64,000 nt of DNA from JAVJST01 sp040219295 (GTDB taxonomy: Bacteria; Pseudomonadota; Alphaproteobacteria; Rhodospirillales; Casp-alpha2), in assembly GCA_040219295.1 (NCBI GenBank), contig JAVJST010000011.1, positions 744,001-808,000 of the forward strand, in the 5' to 3' direction. The translations under genes were made by a program, and so were the position numbers. This document shows, piece after piece, positions 58,175 to 64,000 of this stretch (the stretch's first letter is position 1; every line of letters starts with the position of its first letter). The notes under the pieces were generated by a model that ran no database searches, was not told where the DNA came from, and saw only the letters and a list, made by a program, of their open reading frames with translations.

Positions 58175-59347
58175 TCAATACTGTGCGGTTACCTGATTCA
58201 ATAAACTCTCGTAGGCTTGCGAGAGAACGGCCTCGCGCGGCGGTTCCTTGCCGCCAATGGAGTTTCTCCCCAGCAACTCGCTGACGGTTGCCGCCAGTTC
58301 GTCTGCGTCCCGGCGGATGAAGTGGTCGACCATGTCCGGTCGCATCGAACCGCCGCCGGTCGCTTCCAGAATCTCCTCGCTCGGGTCGGTATATTCGATG
58401 GTCGTTATCCCGCGTTCCTTTGCCATCGCAAACGTCGAAGAGTATCCGTTGGAGACGAAGAAGCAGGACTGGAACGTCAGCAGCATCGGATTGATGTCGG
58501 CATACCGGACGTCGGCCTGAGGATTGCGGGCGATGATCTCCCGTTGGATATCGAAGTACTTCGGCAGCGTCGCCGGATGCGGCTTGACCACGATGGGTAC
58601 CCCGTCTGCGGACTTGGCGAGAGTCTGCAGGGTTTCTTCGAACAGGATCGGAAAATCATCGGCGTTACGCAGGAACCCGTTCGTATCCATCGATGACAGA
58701 ATGTAGGTGATGATCCGCGTATCCGGGGCGATTCCGATTTCACTCAGGTACTTGCCCGATTGCTGTTTCAGATACGCGATCCAGGCCGGCCGGTTACAGG
58801 GTGGTGAGATGATGTGACGCCCGTGCTCGGATTCTCGATAGTAGGCGAGGTGATCCCAGTTCGGCCGGAAGGCCACGAAGTCGGTCACCGCCGGTTCCTT
58901 GTCGGAGTACGACCGAGGCTTGGCAATGTTGTCGACCTGTCTCTCCAGCGTCGTGCTGCCGGCGACGGATTGCTGGACGAAGTAGGTTCGTCCCCGATTC
59001 AGGATGTGGACGAGCCGCAGCGGCCAGACGTTCAAGGCCTTGAAATGGATGAAGTCCGCCTTGCCCGACAACGCCAGGAGACAGAAGCGCGCGAGCCTGA
59101 ACAGCGCTTTAGGGCGGCCAACCAATCGGCCGAGCAGCGTCTTCGACGAAGAACCGAAGATACGCAGAGAGGCGAACTCGCGAAGCGCGTCCCAGAGCAC
59201 GATATTACGGCAGATGGCGTCGTAGGTCTGAGCATTGAAACAGTAAAGTTCGATAGCCCGGCCCGGGTTCTTCTCCGCGACCTCGAACAGGAACGGCGTG
59301 ATCGTATCGCAGGACAACAGTTTGTTGTTCAGCAATACAATGATCAT
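58175..59347 (-). CDS. Putative GT-B-type surface polysaccharide transferase
   Basis: 390 residues from ATG 59345-59347, overlapping the amidotransferase stop by four bases (ATGA); a longer upstream frame is not coding. The C-half resembles CDP-glycerol/Kps-like transferases: IITYILSSMDTNGFLRNADD, PIVVKPHPATLPKYFDIQRE (KPHP motif) and CFFVSNGYSSTFAMAKERGI (cf. S-x-S-S-T/A-x-x-E). The N-half opens IIVLLNNKLLSCDTITPFLF. Probably cytoplasmic; donor unknown. It follows the WbpG/PseA-like gene closely, so it may handle the amidinated sugar (inference). Confidence 0.65.
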   Translation of the reverse strand: MIIVLLNNKLLSCDTITPFLFEVAEKNPGRAIELYCFNAQTYDAICRNIVLWDALREFASLRIFGSSSKTLLGRLVGRPKALFRLARFCLLALSGKADFIHFKALNVWPLRLVHILNRGRTYFVQQSVAGSTTLERQVDNIAKPRSYSDKEPAVTDFVAFRPNWDHLAYYRESEHGRHIISPPCNRPAWIAYLKQQSGKYLSEIGIAPDTRIITYILSSMDTNGFLRNADDFPILFEETLQTLAKSADGVPIVVKPHPATLPKYFDIQREIIARNPQADVRYADINPMLLTFQSCFFVSNGYSSTFAMAKERGITTIEYTDPSEEILEATGGGSMRPDMVDHFIRRDADELAATVSELLGRNSIGGKEPPREAVLSQAYESLLNQVTAQY

Positions 59348-60492
59348 TGCTCGTCCCAGATGTTCATCTTGTGCCAGGAGCCGTCGGTATCCTGCGCCCA
59401 GACCTTCGGGCTGCGGAACGTGTCCGCGATGGTGTCGAACCACTCTTCCGAGCGGTCGACGTAGTTCAGCCAGTAGTAAATGTCGGACGACTTCACGTGG
59501 TCGTACTTTCGGACGAGTTCGATGCCCTCCTCGCGCGTCATGAGGCCGGCACGGATGTCCTTCGTTACGTGATCAGTGGCGCGGCCGTAGCCGAACTTGA
59601 TCCACTTCAGATAATCATGGGCACCGTTCTCATAGCGGTCGTCGAGATTGGAAATGGTCCGGTAGGTGCGCTCGAAAGGCTCGGTCGCCTCTTCCCAGCC
59701 GTACTTCTCCTTGATCAGCGCCACCTGGTCCTTGACGTTCCAGCGCGAGTACATGTCGAGATAGATGCCGCGCAGGCCGACGCGCTTTATCGCTTCGTCA
59801 TCCGGGTACTCCAGCCACGACAGTTCCTTCTCCTGGATCGGGTCTTCGTCGTCGTCGAGCATGTCGCGCCAGTCATAGCCGCGCTGCAGCTGGTCGAGAC
59901 GGTGCCGCTTGGTCCACTCGACCAGATCGTTGTGCGAGTGCATGCCGCCGAGTTCCTTGAACCCGTGCTCGCCCCAGATCACCAGCGGGATGTTCTGCTC
60001 GACCGCGAACTTCATCGGGATCGTCGCGATGCCGGCATGAGCATGCCAGTTCATGTCGCCCATGCGACGGAATGCCTGCCGGTTGAGCCGAATGAGAACA
60101 TCGACGCTCGGTTGGAAAATGTGATGATCGCAGTTGAAGACTTCGCGCATACGCATCAGGTTGCGCCAGCCGACATCGAGGTAGTTGTTGCCGTTGTAGG
60201 TAATCAGCAGCGGTCGCAGGCCTAACTTCTCTATGACGAAGTGGGTTTGCCAATAACTGTCCTTGCCGCCTGAAACGCCGATGACGCACTCGGGGCCGGT
60301 GCTGCGACGATACGGCTCGACCAGCTCCAGCATCCACTCGAGGCGTTCGTCCCAGTCGATCTCGTCCTTTTCCGTGCCGACTTTGCAGCCGCTGCACACC
60401 CCGTCCTCGTCGAAATGCATAGGGATGGCGGACGGCGACGGATAGACGCACTTCTTGCACCAGGTGATCTTAGGAAGTTCGAGTTTACTCAT
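59344..60492 (-). CDS. N-acetyl sugar amidotransferase (WbpG/PseA/LegA family)
   Basis: 382 residues. An N-terminal zinc-finger-like C12-x-x-C15...C33-x-x-C36 (WCKKCVYPS, GVCSGCKVG) precedes the PP-loop ATP site VIGVSGGKDSYWQTHFV (S74-S79). YNGNNYLDVGWRNLMRMREV, IWGEHGFKELGGMHSHNDL and FERTYRTISNLDDRYENGAH are typical of the N-acetyl sugar amidotransferase family. The family turns an acetamido group into an acetamidino group using ammonia supplied by HisH/HisF-like partners, which are encoded immediately upstream. In P. aeruginosa O5 the three form WbpG/HisH2/HisF2. Confidence 0.9.
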   Translation of the reverse strand: MSKLELPKITWCKKCVYPSPSAIPMHFDEDGVCSGCKVGTEKDEIDWDERLEWMLELVEPYRRSTGPECVIGVSGGKDSYWQTHFVIEKLGLRPLLITYNGNNYLDVGWRNLMRMREVFNCDHHIFQPSVDVLIRLNRQAFRRMGDMNWHAHAGIATIPMKFAVEQNIPLVIWGEHGFKELGGMHSHNDLVEWTKRHRLDQLQRGYDWRDMLDDDEDPIQEKELSWLEYPDDEAIKRVGLRGIYLDMYSRWNVKDQVALIKEKYGWEEATEPFERTYRTISNLDDRYENGAHDYLKWIKFGYGRATDHVTKDIRAGLMTREEGIELVRKYDHVKSSDIYYWLNYVDRSEEWFDTIADTFRSPKVWAQDTDGSWHKMNIWDEQ

Positions 60493-60539
60493 GATGTTGC
60501 CGTTCTCGGTGTGCGCTTGGGTTGAGAAGGAAGCCCCGC

Positions 60540-61328
60540 TCAGCGGATGTCGTCTCGTTTGCTTTTCAGGAACGTCTTGAGATTCGGGTAGGCGTTCTCT
60601 GTGAAGTGAAACGTGTTACCGGCGGCGACGGCAGCGACATTCGTCTGCTCCAGACACGCCAGGAAATGTCTCGGGTGTCCGGCGCCGCCGCAGGCAATCA
60701 CAGGGATCGAGACCGCGTCAACAACCGATTGGATGACGTCGACGTCGAAGCCGCTGGCCTTGCCGTCACGATCCACCGCGTTAAGAAAAATCTCACCGGC
60801 ACCGAGCTTCTCTGCCCGCTTCGCCCATTCGACCGGCGTGACCCCTTGGCGTTTCGTCGCGTGGTGGGTCACGACTTCCGCCGTATCACCATCCCTGGTG
60901 AAGTCGATGCTGGCGACGATCGCCTGGCTGCCGAACTTCTCCGCCGCTTCGCGAACCAGGTCCGGGCTTTCGTCCAGGACGGCATTCAGGGTGACCTTGT
61001 CGGCGCCGTTCTGAATGCGCAGCTGGATGTCTTCCATGGTGCGGATTCGCCCGCCGAAGGTCAGCGGAATCCGGCAGTTCGAGGAAATCTGGTGAATGAA
61101 ACCCAGCAGGTCCTTGGGCCCTTTGTAGCGGTAGTCGTCACGGTCGGTGTCGAACTTGGGCGTGTCGGTGCTGATGTCGATGACGATCAGTTCGTCGACG
61201 TCCCATTCGACCAAGCGCTCGACGTGATGGATCGGGTGCCCGAGCAGCTGATGGATGCGAAAGACTTCGCTTCGGGTCATGAACCCGTCGAGCAGATAAA
61301 GGACGACGATGACGCGGCGTTTCAGCAT
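60540..61328 (-). CDS. HisF-like protein (imidazole-glycerol-phosphate-synthase-cyclase paralogue for sugar amidination)
   Basis: 262 residues beginning MLKRRVIVVLYLLDGFMTRS. VDELIVIDISTDTP, IPLTFGGRIRTMEDIQLRIQ, ADKVTLNAVLDESPDLVREA, GAGEIFLNAVDRDGKASGFD and IPVIACGGAGHPRHFLACLE are HisF phosphate-binding strands. Next to HisH and WbpG-like genes and away from his genes, it probably passes ammonia from HisH to the amidotransferase. An extended upstream reading lies inside HisH and is rejected. Its start lies two bases from the hisH stop. Confidence 0.9.
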   Translation of the reverse strand: MLKRRVIVVLYLLDGFMTRSEVFRIHQLLGHPIHHVERLVEWDVDELIVIDISTDTPKFDTDRDDYRYKGPKDLLGFIHQISSNCRIPLTFGGRIRTMEDIQLRIQNGADKVTLNAVLDESPDLVREAAEKFGSQAIVASIDFTRDGDTAEVVTHHATKRQGVTPVEWAKRAEKLGAGEIFLNAVDRDGKASGFDVDVIQSVVDAVSIPVIACGGAGHPRHFLACLEQTNVAAVAAGNTFHFTENAYPNLKTFLKSKRDDIR

Positions 61329-61330
61329 GC

Positions 61331-61948
61331 CTAGCCCTGAACGAAAGCGCGCAGCACCCGCTCGCCGTGGCCCGAGCTTTTCTCCGGGTGGAACTGGATG
61401 CCGCAAACATTGTCGCGGCGAACGGCGCAGACAAAGGACCGGCCATACTCGAACCGGCCGATGACGAACTCCTTCGGGCATTCCATGGCGAAGCTGTGAC
61501 AGAAGTAGAAGTGATCGCCCGACACGTTGGCCAGCAGCGGATCGTCCGTCGTCGCCCGGATGTCGTTCCAGCCGACATGCGGGACCGTCAGTTTTGGATC
61601 GCCGGTTTCGATCTTCACGACCCGTCCGGGGATCCAGCCGAGCGTTTCATGGGCGCCGAACTCCTCGCAGGTTTCGGCCAGCACCTGCATGCCGACGCAA
61701 ATGCCCAGTACGGGCGTCTTGCGGTCGATCACTAGTTCTTGCAGCACGGGGATGAACCCCCGGGCTTCGAGGCCCGCGTAGGCGGCGCCGACGGCGCCGA
61801 CGCCCGGCAGCACGATCTTGTCCGGCGCCTGTGCGCGAAGTTCATCGCCGTCGGCCGGGATCGCCGCTTCGCAGCCGACGCGTTTCAGGGCGTTGGCGAC
61901 GGAACGGATGTTGCCGATTCCGAGTTCGACGATGGAAACAGATGTCAT
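61331..61948 (-). CDS. HisH-like glutamine amidotransferase for sugar amidination
   Basis: 205 residues. IVELGIGNIRSVANALKRVG, IVLPGVGAVGAAYAGLEARG and PVLGICVGMQVLAETCEEFG (nucleophile Cys in GICVGMQ) then CGIQFHPEKSSGHGERVLRA (catalytic His-x-Pro-Glu). It is a class I glutaminase. It hydrolyses glutamine for the HisF-like partner and WbpG-like enzyme. Closest in setting to HisH2/IfnJ-type proteins of O-antigen loci. Confidence 0.92.
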   Translation of the reverse strand: MTSVSIVELGIGNIRSVANALKRVGCEAAIPADGDELRAQAPDKIVLPGVGAVGAAYAGLEARGFIPVLQELVIDRKTPVLGICVGMQVLAETCEEFGAHETLGWIPGRVVKIETGDPKLTVPHVGWNDIRATTDDPLLANVSGDHFYFCHSFAMECPKEFVIGRFEYGRSFVCAVRRDNVCGIQFHPEKSSGHGERVLRAFVQG

Positions 61949-61981
61949 GCGTGGGAGAATGCGCGCTGTTGTGTCGTGACG

Positions 61982-62728
61982 TCAGACCGGTGTCTTGACG
62001 GCGATGAACCCGGCCCAGTTGTACCACTTGTAGAAGACGTCGATGGAGCCGAAACCGCAGCGTTCCAGCAGCTCGATGTTCTCGTCCAGGCGATAGGGAA
62101 TCAGGACGTTCTCCAGCGCCTCGCGCTTTTGGCGGATTTCCTTGTCGCTGTAGCCGACCGTGCGTTTGTACTCGTAGTAGAGCTCGATGTAGAGGCGGTT
62201 GAACAGCGAGTCGTTGCCAAGAACTTTCTCGATGAACAGGAAGCAGCCGTGGTCGTTCAGGGAGTTGTATATCTGCTTCACGACGGACTCGCGGTAGAGA
62301 GGACGGACGAACTGCAGCGTGTAGTTCATGAAGACGACCGACGCGTTCTCCATGCCCATGTCCTTCTCCGCGTCGGCCTGCACGAAGCTGATTCGGTCCT
62401 GCTGGCCGCGCTCCTCGATCTTCTTGCGCGCCTCATCGAGCATCGGGGCCGAATTGTCGATGCCGATGAGATTGGCGTCCTGTTCGCCCATGAGTTCCGA
62501 GAACGCGCTCAACAGCGTGCCGGTCGAGCAGCCGATATCGTAGACGTTGGATCCGGGCTGTACGAACTCGGTGGCGAGCTGTAGTTCCATGCGTTGCGAA
62601 TCGGCGTACAGCGGCACGCTGCGCGACACCATGTCGTCGAACACTGTCGCGACCTTCTTGTCGAAGACGAAGTCCTCGACCTTCATGTCGTCGGCAAAGA
62701 ATTTGTCCTCGCGCGTGGAGTCACTCAT
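61982..62728 (-). CDS. CmoA-like carboxy-SAM synthase homologue
   Basis: 248 residues. Against E. coli CmoA recalled from memory it aligns almost end to end: FDKKVATVFDDMVSRSVPLY, QPGSNVYDIGCSTGTLLSAF, LIGIDNSAPMLDEA, ENASVVFMNYTLQF and GYSDKEIRQKREALENVLIP. The Arg in QKR (R202 here) matches Arg199, which binds the carboxylate of carboxy-SAM. CmoA makes carboxy-SAM from SAM and prephenate for tRNA wobble carboxymethylation by CmoB. Here no cmoB is next to it. It sits between a HisH and another methyltransferase in a glycan run, so a sugar-related use is possible (inference). It might simply be a methyltransferase of the same fold. Confidence 0.85.
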   Translation of the reverse strand: MSDSTREDKFFADDMKVEDFVFDKKVATVFDDMVSRSVPLYADSQRMELQLATEFVQPGSNVYDIGCSTGTLLSAFSELMGEQDANLIGIDNSAPMLDEARKKIEERGQQDRISFVQADAEKDMGMENASVVFMNYTLQFVRPLYRESVVKQIYNSLNDHGCFLFIEKVLGNDSLFNRLYIELYYEYKRTVGYSDKEIRQKREALENVLIPYRLDENIELLERCGFGSIDVFYKWYNWAGFIAVKTPV

Positions 62729-62763
62729 GGCTCGATTCCCCGTTGTCGAAACGTGATACAGAT

Positions 62764-63489
62764 CTAGCGCTCAAGGTTCGCCGGCAGCTGTTCATAAACG
62801 AGGCATTCGCCCTCGTCGCCGGGCTGGCGTTTGGTCAGTACGAAAGTCACCAGGAACAGGTCCGGCTGCTCGATGGTGAACTGGACGTTCTTGCCGTATC
62901 GGCTCTGGTAGCCGGCAACCTCGTAGCGGGCGAGATGGTCGGCATCGGAAAGCACCGCATCTTTCAGGTGGTTATAGTTGATGAGCGCGTGTGCGCCGCG
63001 AATGTCGCCGTACTGGGCCCAGCAGACCTTATCATCGAAGATCTCCTGATCCAGGTTGCCGACGCGCATGTCGAAGATAACGTAACGCGTGGCCTTGGCG
63101 ATCATCTTGGCGACGACCTCGCGCCAGTTCTCGAACGACTTGATGACCGACCAGCTCATGACGCAGTCAGGCGACGGACTGTCATCCAGGTAGGTCATCA
63201 GATCGCCGGCGGCAAAATCCGCGTAGGGAAACGCTTCCTTGGCTTCCGCCATCAGCGTCGCCTGGTGGTCCATGCCAGTGTAGTGCGTGTCGGGCGATAT
63301 CTGGTGCACGATGGATGCCATGGCGCCGTTGCCGCAGCCAAGATCGATCACCGTCTTGCATTGCGGCATGATCCGGTAGAGCGCCCAGGATTCAGACGGA
63401 TAGAGCTTGTGAAGCTCCGTCCGGTAGAGCTGGCGGGTGCGCTCTTCGAACTCCTTGGTGTTCCATCGGTGGGCTGGTTCGTTTGTCAT
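62764..63489 (-). CDS. Class I SAM-dependent methyltransferase
   Basis: 241 residues. TVIDLGCGNGAMASIVHQIS is motif I and HYTGMDHQATLMAEAKEAFP motif II, then PDCVMSWSVIKSFENWREVV and YVIFDMRVGNLDQEIFDD. No family beyond class I methyltransferases can be named. Transcribed directly before the CmoA-like gene (35-base gap). If the CmoA-like product is carboxy-SAM, this would be the nearest candidate to use it (inference). Otherwise it is an ordinary sugar methyltransferase. Confidence 0.78.
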   Translation of the reverse strand: MTNEPAHRWNTKEFEERTRQLYRTELHKLYPSESWALYRIMPQCKTVIDLGCGNGAMASIVHQISPDTHYTGMDHQATLMAEAKEAFPYADFAAGDLMTYLDDSPSPDCVMSWSVIKSFENWREVVAKMIAKATRYVIFDMRVGNLDQEIFDDKVCWAQYGDIRGAHALINYNHLKDAVLSDADHLARYEVAGYQSRYGKNVQFTIEQPDLFLVTFVLTKRQPGDEGECLVYEQLPANLER

Positions 63490-63505
63490 CCGTGTTGTCT
63501 CTCGT

Positions 63506-64000
63506 TCAAGCGGGGGAAAAGTTCTTCGCGAGCCAAGTGTTCACGTTGATCAGATCCCAGAGCTTGAGATTGTGGTTCCCGTTTCCGGAAAAGTGATCGG
63601 TCATGGTTCGTTGGATGAAATCGTAGTCCGCGTAGGCGTAGATCGGATTGTTCTTCGAGCCAAGATTGTCGAGAACCCAGGTTTTCAGGACGCCGCGCAT
63701 CCATTCGTCGATAGGCAGGTTGAGGCCGATCTTGCGGACGTCGCGCCGCCGCGACGCCGGGACGAAGCCGCGGATCGCCGATCGCAGCAGGAACTTCGAA
63801 AACCCGCAGCGGATCTTGAGCCGTTCGGGCAGCGAGATGCCCAGCTCTACAAGCCGGTAGTCAAGCAGGGGGTGGCGCGATTCGAGACCGCGCGACATGT
63901 AGAAACGGTCATCCATCTTCAGGGCATACGGTAGGGTCAATCGACCCATGTCGAGGACCTGCTTGCCGCGCGGGTCGAGCTTGCCGCCCTCGTAAAGCGC
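63506..64000 (-). CDS. Asparagine synthase family protein, C-terminal part (cut by window edge)
   Basis: The frame is open to the window end. It starts within KLDPRGKQVLDMGRLTLPYA and continues MDDRFYMSRGLESRHPLLDY, the C-terminal AsnB segment seen also in the other copies (cf. ARVPLLDHRIVE). FLLRSAIRGFVPASRRRDVR, IGLNLPIDEWMRGVLKTWVL and DLINVNTWLAKNFSPA end the protein. The N-terminal glutaminase and the PP-loop lie beyond the window, so activity cannot be judged. It is the first visible gene of the right-hand run, 17 bases before the methyltransferase. Confidence 0.85.
   Translation of the reverse strand, partial: ALYEGGKLDPRGKQVLDMGRLTLPYALKMDDRFYMSRGLESRHPLLDYRLVELGISLPERLKIRCGFSKFLLRSAIRGFVPASRRRDVRKIGLNLPIDEWMRGVLKTWVLDNLGSKNNPIYAYADYDFIQRTMTDHFSGNGNHNLKLWDLINVNTWLAKNFSPA

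Noticed and set aside
60540..61948. Histidine biosynthesis genes hisF and hisH
   Set aside because: No other his genes are nearby and both flank a WbpG/PseA-like amidotransferase, so they are the sugar-amidination paralogues.
1..64000. Genomic island signs: integrase, transposase, tRNA attachment site, CRISPR array or long direct repeats
   Set aside because: None seen by eye on either strand. Transfer of the locus is possible but not supported by any mobile element in this window.

Overview
This is a high-GC stretch of bacterial chromosome given over almost entirely to building and decorating a surface glycan. The GC-rich codon use, dense ATGA/GTGA-type gene overlaps, and the Pse and WbpB/D/E-type sugar genes suggest an alphaproteobacterium of the Rhodospirillales kind. 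That placement is inference from style; no ribosomal or housekeeping marker is present. I found no tRNA, rRNA, CRISPR array, transposase or integrase.

Layout. Nearly everything is on the minus strand, in three right-to-left runs. Run A (about 30499 down to 1) begins with SxtJ, DUF5989 and a carbamoyltransferase. It continues with pseudaminic-acid genes (PseB, a GNAT, PseC, PseG), an asparagine synthetase, a GT-B-like protein, a NeuB/PseI synthase, an ATP-grasp enzyme and an SpsF-class III aminotransferase fusion. Next come a GNAT, a PIG-L deacetylase and a GT4, then an acyl module (FabG-like, an unknown 203-residue protein, ACP, acyl-AMP ligase, LpxD-like acyltransferase). A NodB-like protein leads into a sulfation pair (pyruvate kinase-ATP sulfurylase fusion plus sulfotransferase), followed by an FkbM methyltransferase, a Cys-less asparagine-synthetase homologue, another deacetylase and WbpB, WbpD and WbpE (cut by the left edge). 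Run B (56127 down to 31864) holds a radical SAM protein, a second carbamoyltransferase, a methyltransferase, a PhyH oxygenase, AsnB, a second NeuB, a Gfo/Idh dehydrogenase, a TIM-barrel protein, DegT, a formyltransferase, a CBS-UDP-sugar dehydrogenase fusion, an epimerase, NeuA, a TylF methyltransferase, a protein with a BFD-type [2Fe-2S] motif, an unknown protein, an ABC exporter, AsnB and a KpsS/KpsC-like protein. Run C (64000 down to 57107) holds AsnB (cut by the right edge), a methyltransferase, a CmoA homologue, HisH, HisF, a WbpG/PseA amidotransferase, a GT-B-like protein and a methyltransferase. Only two genes are on the plus strand: an SGNH-hydrolase-like protein (30669) and a DUF115/MptE-like protein (56256).

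How it works together. The genes account for several activated sugars: UDP-2,3-diacetamido-glucuronate-type (WbpB/D/E, with amidination by WbpG/HisH/HisF), a pseudaminic-type nonulosonate, a second nonulosonate, and an N-formylated amino sugar. A large decorating set covers carbamoylation, amidation, sulfation, N/O-acylation, methylation and oxidation. No Wzx, Wzy or Wzm/Wzt is visible. The only export candidate is a PglK/MsbA-type ABC protein.

Most unusual items: the pyruvate kinase-ATP sulfurylase fusion beside a sulfotransferase; a CmoA (carboxy-SAM synthase) homologue keeping the Arg199 equivalent inside a glycan operon; a BFD-type Fe-S motif on an otherwise unrecognised protein; five asparagine-synthetase homologues in 64 kb; and genes around 39.8-40.8 kb that appear to lack a standard start codon, next to a decayed sulfotransferase-like remnant. 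There is no non-genic stretch longer than 300 bases; the longest, 39813-40078, is described below.
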